64,000 nt of DNA from DATARH01 sp035309005. Lineage in GTDB: Bacteria; Pseudomonadota; Alphaproteobacteria; ATCC43930; CGMCC-115725. Under the pieces are notes generated by a model, which saw only the letters and a program-made list of their open reading frames with translations, ran no database searches and was not told the origin of the DNA. Shown here piece by piece: positions 1 to 8,389 of the stretch. The DNA lies in NCBI GenBank assembly GCA_035309005.1, contig DATGFP010000156.1, forward strand, positions 1 through 64,000, written 5' to 3'. The first letter of the stretch is position 1. Each line of letters begins with the position of its first letter. Both the position numbers and the translations under genes were made by a program.

Positions 1-183
1 AACCGCAAGCAGATGATGGGGATCGAGCACATCGCGGTGCAGACCGACGACTATGCGAGCGCAATCGCCAAGCTGAAGCAGAACGGCGCGCACGTCATGC
101 TGGAGCAGTTCAACAACGGCCGCCACGTCGCCTTTATCGAGGCCCCTGACGGCGCCCAGATGGAGCTGATCGAGAAGGTGTAG
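1..183 (+). CDS. VOC (glyoxalase/bleomycin resistance) family protein, C-terminal part
   Basis: The reading frame is open from base 1 and stops at the TAG at 181-183, so only the last 60 residues are present. They contain the pattern GIEHIAVQTDDY, then a short helix with a GAHV turn, then FIEAPDGAQMELIEKV. This is the typical closing beta-alpha-beta-beta-beta unit of the vicinal oxygen chelate fold, with a metal-ligand His in IEHIAV and Glu in MELIEKV. Members include glyoxalase I, methylmalonyl-CoA epimerase and ring-cleavage dioxygenases. The visible part cannot tell these apart. The HIAVQTDD start is also seen in methylmalonyl-CoA epimerases, which is only a weak hint. Confidence 0.75.
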   Translation, partial: NRKQMMGIEHIAVQTDDYASAIAKLKQNGAHVMLEQFNNGRHVAFIEAPDGAQMELIEKV

Positions 184-194
184 CACCCCTTTTG

Positions 195-272
195 GTCACC
201 CCCGCGAAAGCGGGGGTCCGGGGCAACGGCTCAAGCGCTCGCTCTGGATTCCCGCTTGCGCGGGAATGACGG
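195..272. repeat. Dispersed palindromic repeat, type A, copy 1
   Basis: Two hairpins lie between the VOC fragment and the LLM oxidoreductase: CCCCCGCGAAAGCGGGGG and, after about 30 bases, TTCCCGCTTGCGCGGGAA. The pair is bounded by GTCA and TGAC. The same layout recurs at 36818-36900 and 46089-46167. It resembles REP/BIME-type intergenic elements of alphaproteobacteria. Confidence 0.85.
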
Positions 273-293
273 CGTTGGTGAAGGAACCCCGTC

Positions 294-1214
294 ATGGCGC
301 TGAAGGACAAGATCCGCTTCGGCATGTCATTGCCGCACCGCTCGCCCGACCCGATCGGGATGGATGCGGTGCGGCAGGTCGCGACGCGGGCCGAACAGCT
401 CGGGTTTTCCGACCTCTGGGTCACCGAGAACACGCTCGACCACGTATTCTGCTTCGATCCGATCGTCGTCTTGACCTATGCGGCGGCCGTCACGACGAAA
501 ATCCGCCTCGGCGCATCGGTCGTCGTATTGCAGATCCACAGCCCCTTGATGGTGGCGCATCAATGGGCCTGCCTCGATTATGTTAGCGGCGGCCGGGCGA
601 TCCTCGGGGTCGGCATCGGCCGCGAGCACCATTACCGCCAGTTCGAGGTGTCGCCGGAGGCGCGCGTCGCGCGCTTCGAGGAGGAACTCGCGGTGATCCG
701 GGCATTGTGGAGCGAGGAGAAGGTCACCTACCAGGGCCGCTTCTACCACCTCGAGGGTGAGACGATGGCGCCGAAGCCGGTGCAGCGGCCGCACCTGCCG
801 ATCTGGATGGGGGTCGGGCACCCGAACGCGGTTAGGCGCGCCGCCCGCCTCGCCGACGGCTGGATGGGCTCGGGCGGTTCGCGCATCGCCGATTTCGCCG
901 CCTCGGTGCCGATCCTGAAGCAGGCATTGGAAGAACGCGGCCGCGACCCCGGCGCCTTCCCGATCTCGAAGCGCATTTTCATCGCGGTCGACGAGCGCCC
1001 CGAGGTGGCGCGCGCGATGCTGTTGCGCTGGTTCACCGAGGTCTACCGCAACCCGCCCGGCGTCGATCTGTGCGGCATCCACGGCACGCCCGAGCAGGTG
1101 CGCGAGCGCCTGGAGGAGGTCGTCGCGATGGGCGCCAACCATCTGTTGTTAAACCCGGTCAGCCGGCACGCCGAACAGGTCGAGGCGCTGGCCGAAGTAG
1201 TGGGGTTGAAATGA
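294..1214 (+). CDS. LLM class flavin-dependent oxidoreductase
   Basis: A 306-residue luciferase-like monooxygenase fold protein. Recognisable pieces are the N-terminal strand with SLPHRSPDPIG, DLWVTENTLDH, the segment IRLGASVVVLQIHSPLMVAHQWACLDYVSGGRAILGVGIGREHHYRQFEV typical of F420- or FMN-dependent LLM enzymes, and a C-terminal GTPEQVRERLEEVVAMGANHLLLNP. The cofactor (FMN or F420) and substrate cannot be read from the sequence. The stop overlaps the start of the downstream methyltransferase by four bases (ATGA), so the two are probably co-translated. The start ATG at 294 follows a type A repeat. Confidence 0.85.
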   Translation: MALKDKIRFGMSLPHRSPDPIGMDAVRQVATRAEQLGFSDLWVTENTLDHVFCFDPIVVLTYAAAVTTKIRLGASVVVLQIHSPLMVAHQWACLDYVSGGRAILGVGIGREHHYRQFEVSPEARVARFEEELAVIRALWSEEKVTYQGRFYHLEGETMAPKPVQRPHLPIWMGVGHPNAVRRAARLADGWMGSGGSRIADFAASVPILKQALEERGRDPGAFPISKRIFIAVDERPEVARAMLLRWFTEVYRNPPGVDLCGIHGTPEQVRERLEEVVAMGANHLLLNPVSRHAEQVEALAEVVGLK

Positions 1215-1945
1215 ACACGATTCAAACCGACCCGGTAAAGCAGCAGGTCGCGGCGCATTGGGACCGCCGCGCGGCGCATTTCGACGAGGATTTCGGCCAC
1301 AGCATCGGCAGCCCCGCCGAGCGCGCCGCCTGGGACCGCATCATCGACCTCGTGCTTCCCGCCGGCCGCCCGCTCGCGGCGCTCGACGCCGGCTGCGGCA
1401 CCGGGTTTCTCAGCCTCGAACTGGCCGGGCGCGGCCACCGCGTCACCGGCGTCGATTTTGCGCCGGCGATGATCGCCGCAGCACGCCGCAAGGCGGCGGC
1501 GCAGGGCCTAACGGTCGATTTCGAGGAAGCCGACGCCGAGAATTTGCCGTTCCCGCCGGGCAGCTTCGATCTCGCGATCAGCCGGCATGTGCTGTGGACG
1601 CTGCCGCACCCCGAGGCGGCGATCGACGAATGGATCCGCGTGCTGCGCCCCGGCGGCAGGCTGGCGATCATCGACGGCGCGCGCTACGACGAAGCCGCGG
1701 CGCCGCCGCAGCGCGAGAACGCCCGCACCAGCGCCGAATACGCCGCGATCGAGGGCCAGCTGCCGTTCTACGGCGGCCGGCCGCGCGAGGAGATCGAGCC
1801 GTTGCTGCGGGCGCACGGCCTCAAGAACGTCGCGAGCGATCCGCTCGCCGATTTGATCGCGGCGCACGAACAGCGCATGGCGGCGCAGGGCGAGCAGCGG
1901 GCGCGCCGCCAGCGCTATGTCGCGTGGGGCGATCTGCCGCGCTAA
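1211..1945 (+). CDS. Class I SAM-dependent methyltransferase
   Basis: A 244-residue protein with the methyltransferase 11 domain. Motif I is LDAGCGTGFLSLELAGRGHRVTGVDFAPAMI near residues 60-90, the acidic strand follows as VDFEEADAENLPFPPGSFDLAISRHVLWTLPHPEAAIDEWIRVLRPGGRLAIID. The start at 1211 was chosen because its ATG overlaps the preceding TGA. A longer upstream frame exists but has no support. The substrate is unknown. The C-terminal region after the Rossmann core is short and charged. It lies in a probable operon with the LLM oxidoreductase and the crotonase, which suggests a small-molecule degradation or modification pathway; that is inference. Confidence 0.85.
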   Translation: MNTIQTDPVKQQVAAHWDRRAAHFDEDFGHSIGSPAERAAWDRIIDLVLPAGRPLAALDAGCGTGFLSLELAGRGHRVTGVDFAPAMIAAARRKAAAQGLTVDFEEADAENLPFPPGSFDLAISRHVLWTLPHPEAAIDEWIRVLRPGGRLAIIDGARYDEAAAPPQRENARTSAEYAAIEGQLPFYGGRPREEIEPLLRAHGLKNVASDPLADLIAAHEQRMAAQGEQRARRQRYVAWGDLPR

Positions 1946-1956
1946 AGGAGATGACG

Positions 1957-2727
1957 ATGAGTTACGAGACGATCCTGGTCGAGGCAGAGGACGGCGTCGG
2001 CATCATCACGCTGAACCGGCCGGACAAGCTCAACGCGATGAACCGCCTCTTGTCGCGCGAACTGCACGAGGCGGTGCAGGGCTTCGAAGCCGATGATGCG
2101 ATCGGCTGCATCGTCTTGACCGGCGCGGGGCGCGCCTTTTCGGCCGGCGGCGACATCCACGAGCAGCGCGAGGACGACCGCCGCCACACCGACGAAGAGC
2201 TCTCCCGGCTGCGCGGCGGCCGCTTCAGCCTCGACATCGGCATCTGCAAAAAGCCGACGATCGGCATGATGAACGGGCTCGCCTTTGGCGGCGCGGCGGT
2301 GCTCGCCTCCTCGCTCGACATGCGAGTGGGCTGCGAGGATACCAAGTTCCGTTTCCTCGCCGCCGCTTACGGCCGCATCAACAGCACCTGGACATTGCCC
2401 AACCAGGTCGGCTGGCCGATCGCCAAGGAGCTGTTGTTCTCGGCGCGGGTGGTCGAGGCCGAGGAGGCCTACCGCATCGGCCTTCTCAATCACCTCGTGC
2501 CGCGCGAGCACCTGCGCGCCAAGACGATGGAACTGGCGAAAACGATCGCCGGCAACAACCGCGCCGCGGTCATCGGCATCAAGGCGCTGCTCTTGAAGCA
2601 GATGACCGAGAGCGTCGAGGAACAATGGGCCGAGGAGCGCCATTTCACGACGCACGTGGTCAAGGGCGCCAAGGCCGAGGACGCCTTCCCTGAATTCATC
2701 GCCCGCCACGGCCGCCCGCTCGGCTGA
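1957..2727 (+). CDS. Enoyl-CoA hydratase/isomerase family (crotonase) protein lacking both catalytic glutamates
   Basis: A 256-residue crotonase-fold protein. The start at 1957 has AAGGAG seven bases upstream; an ATG at 1951 is too close to that site. The CoA-binding and oxyanion-hole segments are clear: IITLNRPDKLNAMN (18-30), GRAFSAGGD (59-66) and GLAFGGAAVLAS (107-118). In enoyl-CoA hydratase, one catalytic Glu lies in GGGCELAM and one in the PEI segment. Here the matching positions are Val115 and Ala135, so simple water addition is unlikely. It could be an isomerase, thioesterase or decarboxylase of the superfamily. The C-terminal half (HFTTHVVKGAKAEDAFPEFIARHGR) is normal for the family. 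It sits directly after the methyltransferase. Confidence 0.85.
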   Translation: MSYETILVEAEDGVGIITLNRPDKLNAMNRLLSRELHEAVQGFEADDAIGCIVLTGAGRAFSAGGDIHEQREDDRRHTDEELSRLRGGRFSLDIGICKKPTIGMMNGLAFGGAAVLASSLDMRVGCEDTKFRFLAAAYGRINSTWTLPNQVGWPIAKELLFSARVVEAEEAYRIGLLNHLVPREHLRAKTMELAKTIAGNNRAAVIGIKALLLKQMTESVEEQWAEERHFTTHVVKGAKAEDAFPEFIARHGRPLG

Positions 2728-2825
2728 CGCTTATCGAGCCAGCGTGTACGAACATAGAGAGAACATGACAGCGACGCGGCCGCCGCGTATGCTGTGGCAT
2801 CGAGCAACCGGAAGGTCGATGCCGG

Positions 2826-4235
2826 ATGGGCGCCTACGCCTCGTCCCTGACGCTGCTGATCGGGCTGACCCTCGGTTTCGCCGCGGCCTGGCTGGCGCGC
2901 GGGCGCGACGTAGCGCGGCTCAACGGCCAAATTCGCAGCGCTGAAACGGCGCTGGCGGAGGCCGCGCGGCGCGGCGATTCGCTCTCTCTTGAGCTGCAGG
3001 AGGAAAAGCTGGCGCGCGCCACGCTTGCCGCGCAGCACGGCGCCGAAGAGCGCGCCCACGACAAGAACATGGTGACGCTGTCGACGATGCGGTCCGATAT
3101 CGAGACGACGCTGAAGGCGCTCGCCGTCGAGGCCTTGCACGGCAGCCAGCAATCCTTCCTCTCCCTCGCCGGCGAGGTGTTCGATAAGCACCGGCAGGCC
3201 GCAGCCGCGATGCTCGGCGACAAGGAGAAGGCGATCGAAGGGCTGCTTGCGCCGATCAACGCCAGCCTCGAGCAGTACCGCAAGGGACTTTCGGACATCG
3301 AAAAGGCCCGGGAGGCCGCCTATGGCGGGCTCAGCGCGCACTTGCAGGAGGTCGCGCGCGCCCAGGGCGACGTCAGCCGCGAGACGCGCAAGCTGGTAAC
3401 CGCGCTGCAAGCGGCGCCGAAGACCCGCGGCCGCTGGGGCGAACAGCAGCTCCACAACGTCATGGAGCTGTCGGGCATGACGCCCTACATTGATTTCGAG
3501 TCGGAGCGGACGCTCGACCTCGACGACACCAGGCTGCGCCCGGACATCATCATCAGGCTGCCGGGCGAGCGCCGCATCATCGTCGACGCGAAAACCTCGA
3601 TGGCCGCCTATCTCGACGCGGTCGACGCGAGCGACGACGGCGAGCGCCAGGGGCATCTCGATCGCCATGCCCGGCAGCTGCGCACCCACATGAAGCAACT
3701 GGCCGGAAAGAGCTACTGGGACGCGCTGCCGTTCACGCCGGACTTCGTCGTGATGTTCATCCCGGGCGAGAATTTCTTCGCGGCCGCGGTCGAACGCGAC
3801 CCGCAGCTGTTCGAGGACGGGGTCGCCGCGCGGGTGCTGATCGTCACCCCGACGACGCTGATCGCGCTGGCCAAGGCGATCGCGTTTGGCTGGAAGCAGG
3901 AAACCATCGCCGAAGACGCGAAAAAGATCGAAGAACTCGGGCGCGACCTCTACCGCCGCCTCGCCGCGATGGGCCGGCATGTCGCCGATCTCGGCAAGGG
4001 CCTCGACGGCGCGGTGCGGCACTACAACGCGTTTGTCGGCAGCCTTGAAGGCCGGGTGATGCCGCAAGCGCGGAAGTTTACCGAACTTAAGGTCGACGGC
4101 GCGGCCGAGCCGCTGGCGGAGCTGAAGCCGATCGAGATCGAAGCGCGGCGCCTGCGCCCGGGCAGCGAATTTCTGGCGCCGGCCGCCGCCATCGTCGCGC
4201 TGCCCGGCGCGAGCGAGGCCGAAGCCGGCGATTGA
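2826..4235 (+). CDS. rmuC: DNA recombination protein RmuC
   Basis: A 469-residue protein with the RmuC layout: an N-terminal membrane anchor (about residues 3-22, SSLTLLIGLTLGFAAAWLA), a long Ala/Glu-rich coiled coil to about residue 180, then the conserved nuclease-like core. The core includes RGRWGEQQLHNVMELSGMTPYIDF, RPDIIIRLPGERRIIVDAKTSMAAYLDA and VVMFIPGENFFAAAVE, with the VDAKT strand matching the restriction-endonuclease-like fold. RmuC limits inversions at short inverted repeats in E. coli. The gene is convergent with the MBL-rhodanese gene, with six bases between the two stops. Confidence 0.93.
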   Translation: MGAYASSLTLLIGLTLGFAAAWLARGRDVARLNGQIRSAETALAEAARRGDSLSLELQEEKLARATLAAQHGAEERAHDKNMVTLSTMRSDIETTLKALAVEALHGSQQSFLSLAGEVFDKHRQAAAAMLGDKEKAIEGLLAPINASLEQYRKGLSDIEKAREAAYGGLSAHLQEVARAQGDVSRETRKLVTALQAAPKTRGRWGEQQLHNVMELSGMTPYIDFESERTLDLDDTRLRPDIIIRLPGERRIIVDAKTSMAAYLDAVDASDDGERQGHLDRHARQLRTHMKQLAGKSYWDALPFTPDFVVMFIPGENFFAAAVERDPQLFEDGVAARVLIVTPTTLIALAKAIAFGWKQETIAEDAKKIEELGRDLYRRLAAMGRHVADLGKGLDGAVRHYNAFVGSLEGRVMPQARKFTELKVDGAAEPLAELKPIEIEARRLRPGSEFLAPAAAIVALPGASEAEAGD

Positions 4236-4241
4236 GCGCTG

Positions 4242-5333
4242 CTACCCGCTGCCGCCTTCGATCGGGTGGCCTTCGGCGCGCCAGCGCAGCATGCCGCCGG
4301 TGAGGTTGGCGACGTCGTTGAAGCCGGCCTGCTGCAGGATGTTGGTGGCCTGCGCCGAGCGGCCGCCGGCGCGGCACACCGCAACGATCGGTCGATCCGG
4401 CTGCAATTCGCCGGTGCGCTCGGCCAGTTCGCCCAGTGGGATCAGCACCGCGCCCCTGATGTGGCCTAAGGGCCCGGTGAACTCGCTAACTTCGCGGACG
4501 TCGAGGATCTGCACCGCGCCCTGATGCTCCTCGAGGCCGTGCGGATCGATCTCCCACACCCCGGCAAAGCTGTAGCGCAACGGCGCCCAGCTCGGGTCGG
4601 CGAGCGGCGCGGCGGCGCCTTCCTCGCCCTGCGGCCGGCCGCAGCGCAGATTGGCCGGCACCGCGACATCGAGCATCTTCGGGTGGGCAAGCCGCAGGTT
4701 TTTCATGTAGCCGGTGAAGTCGCCGATGCTGATCTCGCCGCCGATGCGCGGGTTGAAGCGGCGCTCCTCGGCGACGCTCGTCACGGTGAGGCCGCGGTAA
4801 TCGTGCGCCGGATAGAGCAGGCAGTCGTCGGGCAGCGTGAAGATCTGCTCGTGGATCGAGCGGTACATCGCCGCCGTGTCGCCCTCCTGGAAATCGGTGC
4901 GGCCGGCGCCGCGGATCAGCAGGCAGTCGCCGGTGAACGCCATGCTGCGGTCGTCGAGCACGTAGGTCAGGCAGCCGCTGGTATGGCCGGGCGTCGGGCG
5001 AACCAGGAGGCGGCGGCCGCCGAACGCGACGACGTCGTCCTGTGCCAGATAACGGTCGGCGCCCGCGGCGCCGCTCGCCGCCGACAGCATGATCTTGCTG
5101 CCGGTGCGCCGCTTCAGCAGCGAGGCGCCGGTGACGTGGTCGGCATGGACATGGGTTTCCAGCGTCGCGACGAGGCTGAGGCCGAGTTCGCCCAACAGCG
5201 CCGTGTCGCGCCGCACCTGCTCGAACACCGAATCGATCAGCACCGCCTGGCCGCTGGCGCGGTCGCCCAGAAGATAGGTGTAGGTCGAGGATTGCGGATC
5301 GAACAGCTGCCGAAACACCAGCATCGCACCCAT
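4242..5333 (-). CDS. MBL-fold persulfide dioxygenase-like hydrolase fused to a rhodanese domain
   Basis: A 363-residue fusion. Residues from about 1 to 220 form a metallo-beta-lactamase domain close to the ETHE1/Blh group, with THVHADHVTG, PGHTSGC, TGDCLLIRGAGRTDFQ and YPAHDYRG. The last 100 residues are a rhodanese domain (ILDVREVSEFTGPLGHIRGAVLIP) with active-site Cys in VCRAGGRSAQ. ETHE1-type enzymes oxidise glutathione persulfide to sulfite using one Fe(II), and rhodanese moves sulfane sulfur. A fused protein would couple the two in sulfide detoxification. A second in-frame ATG at 5324 gives MLVFRQLFD, which matches the family better and could be the true start. Confidence 0.9.
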   Translation of the reverse strand: MGAMLVFRQLFDPQSSTYTYLLGDRASGQAVLIDSVFEQVRRDTALLGELGLSLVATLETHVHADHVTGASLLKRRTGSKIMLSAASGAAGADRYLAQDDVVAFGGRRLLVRPTPGHTSGCLTYVLDDRSMAFTGDCLLIRGAGRTDFQEGDTAAMYRSIHEQIFTLPDDCLLYPAHDYRGLTVTSVAEERRFNPRIGGEISIGDFTGYMKNLRLAHPKMLDVAVPANLRCGRPQGEEGAAAPLADPSWAPLRYSFAGVWEIDPHGLEEHQGAVQILDVREVSEFTGPLGHIRGAVLIPLGELAERTGELQPDRPIVAVCRAGGRSAQATNILQQAGFNDVANLTGGMLRWRAEGHPIEGGSG

Positions 5334-5400
5334 CCCGCCAAAGCTTTGTGCCAGCGCGCCGGGACGTTAACCGGATGCCAGGAAATTTGCTACCTATGCT

Positions 5401-5422
5401 CTGCCGCAGCGCGGTGCGGCAG
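5401..5422 (+). promoter_or_regulatory. Stem-loop next to the cyclase ribosome-binding site
   Basis: CTGCCGC (5401-5407) pairs perfectly with GCGGCAG (5416-5422). The second arm runs into the purine-rich AGGGGGC that precedes the ATG at 5431. If transcribed, the hairpin could partly mask ribosome access. There is no direct evidence that it does. Confidence 0.35.
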
Positions 5423-5430
5423 GGGGCAGC

Positions 5431-7158
5431 ATGCGGTTCACCATCGGCTTCAAGATCTTTGGCATAGCGGTCGGCTTGCTGCTGCTGATGAGCGCGGTTG
5501 CGCTGCTCAACACGCGGATGACCAGGATCGTCGACGCGCAGCTCGAGGTGGTGAACCAGAACTACTTCCCGGGTTTCGCCGATCTCGAGCAGGCCCACAT
5601 TCGCAAACTCGAGCAGTCGTCGACGTCGCGCCGGCTGTTGCGGGCGTTGCAAGAAGGCCCGGCGGCCGATCCGAAGGAGGTCGCGGGCCCGCGCCAGCGG
5701 TTCGCCGATGCCGCGAAGGCGAGCGCGGAGGGGCTCGTCGCGGCTCGCCGCAGCATCAACGACCAGATCGTCAACCCGCTGGATTTCGGCGACGATGTCG
5801 CGCTCGGGCGGCTCGATACGCGCATCGAGTTTCTCCAGCGGGAGCAGCAGCGCAACGAAGCGCTGTTCGCCCAGTTGCTCGCCGCCGCAAACGGCGACCC
5901 GGCGGAAGCGGACCGCCTGCTGCGCGACGTCGATCAGCGGCGCGACGAGTGGGACCGCCAGATGAACGCGGCGCGCGAGGAGATGCACCAGATCTTCGAG
6001 CACGCGATCCGCGACACCCAGGCCTACCAGCAGCGGATTGTCGGGGTCGGCCTCTTCCTCTTGGCAATGGCCGGGCTGCTCGGGCTGGTCATCGCCGCGA
6101 TCGTCACCCGGGGCCTGGTGCGCCCGGTGCACCGGCTGGTCGACGGCACCGCCGCGGTCGAGCACGGCGCGCTCGACACGGTGGTCCCGGTAACCTCGCG
6201 CGACGAGATCGGCCGGCTTACCCGATCCTTCAATACGATGGTCGGCGAGTTGCGGGTCAAGGCGCAGATCCGCGAAACCTTTGGCAAATATGTCGATCCG
6301 CGCATTGTCGCGTCATTGCTCGATCAGCCGGAACTGGCCGACCCGCAAGGCTCGCGGCGCGAGATGACGATCCTCTTTTGCGACATGCACGGGTTTACCA
6401 GCTTCAGCGAGGGCATGACGCCGACCGGGCTGGTCACCGTGCTCAACCGCTATCTGACCGTGATGTCGGAGCCGATCCGGCGCAACAACGGCATCATCGA
6501 CAAATATATCGGCGACGCCGTCATGGGGTTCTGGGGCCCGCCGTTCACCGGCAACGCCGAGCACGCGCGGCTCGCCGCCATGGCGGCGCTCGAACAACTC
6601 GAGGGCCTCGCCGCGTTCCAGGCCGAATTGCCCGAGCTAATGGGAATCCGCCGCGGCGTGCCGCAGGTCGAGGTGCGCATCGGCATCGCCACCGGCGAGG
6701 TTGTCGTCGGCAACATCGGTTCCGAGCACACCCGCAGCTATACGGTCATCGGCGATACCGTCAACGTCGCTTCGCGGCTTGAGGGAGCCTCCAAGGCCTA
6801 CGGCACACGGGTGCTGATCAACGCCGCGACACGGCGGCTCGCCGGCGCCGCGATCGAAACGCGCGAGATCGATGCGGTGCTCGTCGTCGGCAAGAGCGAG
6901 CCCGAGCGCATCTTCGAACTGCTCGGCCGCCGGGGCGAAGTCGGCGCCGAGCGCCTCGAATTGCGCGACATGTTCGCCGACGGCCTCGACGCCTATCGCG
7001 CCGGCGCCTGGGAGAGGGCGCTGAGCGCCTTCGAGAGCTGCCTCAGGATCGCCCCCGACGATCGGCCGAGCGCGGTTTTCCTCGACCGCATCGCCGGTTT
7101 TCGCAAGCGCCCGCCGGCCGACAACTGGAGCGGCGTCTGGGCCCTCGAAACGAAGTGA
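5431..7158 (+). CDS. Membrane-bound class III adenylate/guanylate cyclase with HAMP domain
   Basis: A 575-residue signalling enzyme. Segments: TM1 (about 7-28), a periplasmic region of about 170 residues with charged helices, TM2 (about 202-224, GVGLFLLAMAGLLGLVIAAIV), a HAMP linker (about 225-280) and a class III nucleotidyl cyclase domain (about 309-480). The metal-binding Asp residues are in FCDMHGFTSFSE and DKYIGDAVMGFWGPP; the latter also holds the purine-contact Lys. The GDTVNVASRLEG motif is intact, so the enzyme should be active, making cAMP (less likely cGMP). About 90 residues with TPR-like character (AYRAGAWERALSAFESCLRIAPDD) close the protein. The signal sensed by the periplasmic region is unknown. 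Confidence 0.92.
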   Translation: MRFTIGFKIFGIAVGLLLLMSAVALLNTRMTRIVDAQLEVVNQNYFPGFADLEQAHIRKLEQSSTSRRLLRALQEGPAADPKEVAGPRQRFADAAKASAEGLVAARRSINDQIVNPLDFGDDVALGRLDTRIEFLQREQQRNEALFAQLLAAANGDPAEADRLLRDVDQRRDEWDRQMNAAREEMHQIFEHAIRDTQAYQQRIVGVGLFLLAMAGLLGLVIAAIVTRGLVRPVHRLVDGTAAVEHGALDTVVPVTSRDEIGRLTRSFNTMVGELRVKAQIRETFGKYVDPRIVASLLDQPELADPQGSRREMTILFCDMHGFTSFSEGMTPTGLVTVLNRYLTVMSEPIRRNNGIIDKYIGDAVMGFWGPPFTGNAEHARLAAMAALEQLEGLAAFQAELPELMGIRRGVPQVEVRIGIATGEVVVGNIGSEHTRSYTVIGDTVNVASRLEGASKAYGTRVLINAATRRLAGAAIETREIDAVLVVGKSEPERIFELLGRRGEVGAERLELRDMFADGLDAYRAGAWERALSAFESCLRIAPDDRPSAVFLDRIAGFRKRPPADNWSGVWALETK

Positions 7159-7281
7159 GAATCGCAAGGGCGGAAGGGTGCGGGCAGGCGGGTTCCGGCG
7201 ATGCGCGGCGCGGCGCGTTGTAACGCCGGATAAAGCGGCCTATTTTGCCGAAAACCGGCCCTTTTTCGCAGGGACCTTCGC

Positions 7282-8295
7282 GTGAGCCAATCCTTTCTGC
7301 CGCCGCTGCCGCCCTACCCGACCAGCCGGCTGCGGCGCAACCGCCGCGATCCGTGGTCGCGGAGGCTCGTCGCCGAAAGCGTCTTGACCCCGGGTGATCT
7401 GATCTGGCCGGTGTTTGTGCACGACGAAGACGGGCGCCAGCCGGTCGATGCGATGCCCGACGCATTCCGCCTGTCGATCCCGGCCTTGGTCGACGCTGCG
7501 GGCGAAGCAGCCGCGCTCGGCATTCCGACGATCGCGGTGTTTCCGGCGGTCGACCCGGCGCTGAAGGACCCGGAAGGGCGCGAGGCGCTCAACCCCGAGA
7601 ACCTCGTGTGCCGCGCCGTCAGCGCCCTCAAAAAGGCGCTGCCCGATCTCGGCGTCTTGTGCGACGTGGCGCTCGACCCCTTTACCTCGCACGGCCATGA
7701 CGGCGTGATCCGCGACGGCTACGTCGCCAACGACGAGACCGTCGCGATATTAGGGCGCCAGGCGATCGTCCAGGCCGAGGCCGGTTGCGACATCATCGCC
7801 CCTTCGGACATGATGGACGGGCGGGTCGGCGCGGTGCGCCGGGCGCTCGATGAAGCCGGCTACGAGCGGGTGCGCATCATGTCGTATGCCGCCAAATACG
7901 CCTCCTGCTTCTTCGCGCCGTTCCGCGACGCGATCGGCTCCGCCTCCTCGCTCGGCAGCGCCGACAAGCGCACCTACCAGATGGACCCCGCGAACGGCGA
8001 CGAAGCGCTGCGCGAGGTCGCGCTCGACATCGCCGAGGGCGCCGACATGGTGATGGTGAAGCCGGGGCTGCCCTATCTCGACATCGTGCGGCGGGTGAAG
8101 GAAGCCTTCCGGATGCCGACCTTCGCCTATCAGGTCTCGGGCGAATACTCGATGATCAAGGCCGCCGCCGAGCGCGGCTGGCTCGACGGCGAGCGCGCGA
8201 TGCTGGAAAGTCTCCTCTGTTTCAAGCGCGCCGGCGCCGACGGAATCCTCACCTATTTCGCGGTCGACGCCGCCCGGCGGCTCAAGGCCGGGTGA
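7282..8295 (+). CDS. hemB: Delta-aminolevulinic acid dehydratase (porphobilinogen synthase)
   Basis: A 337-residue HemB that condenses two 5-aminolevulinate molecules to porphobilinogen in haem synthesis. The two Schiff-base lysines are present: Lys205 in RIMSYAAKYAS and Lys260 in MVMVKPGLPYLD. The metal region reads CDVALDPFTSHGHDG (127-141). Asp and Ala replace the Cys residues of zinc enzymes, which places it in the magnesium-type class common in proteobacteria. The start is GTG at 7282. No strong ribosome-binding site is visible, though AGGGA lies nearby. It stands alone between the cyclase and a transglutaminase-like gene. Confidence 0.96.
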   Translation: MSQSFLPPLPPYPTSRLRRNRRDPWSRRLVAESVLTPGDLIWPVFVHDEDGRQPVDAMPDAFRLSIPALVDAAGEAAALGIPTIAVFPAVDPALKDPEGREALNPENLVCRAVSALKKALPDLGVLCDVALDPFTSHGHDGVIRDGYVANDETVAILGRQAIVQAEAGCDIIAPSDMMDGRVGAVRRALDEAGYERVRIMSYAAKYASCFFAPFRDAIGSASSLGSADKRTYQMDPANGDEALREVALDIAEGADMVMVKPGLPYLDIVRRVKEAFRMPTFAYQVSGEYSMIKAAAERGWLDGERAMLESLLCFKRAGADGILTYFAVDAARRLKAG

Positions 8296-8389
8296 CCCGC
8301 AGAACCGCCGGGAAGCCGGCGGAATGGTTCTTGCGTGCGCCGTGTTAAGGGATGGGCACTCCACTTGGTCCCCGCGGGAAAACCTCGGC

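Noticed and set aside
4486..6165. Long open frame spanning the MBL-rhodanese gene and the cyclase gene on the minus strand
   Set aside because: It is a shadow of two real genes in another frame, with no recognisable domain and low-complexity Arg-rich sequence.
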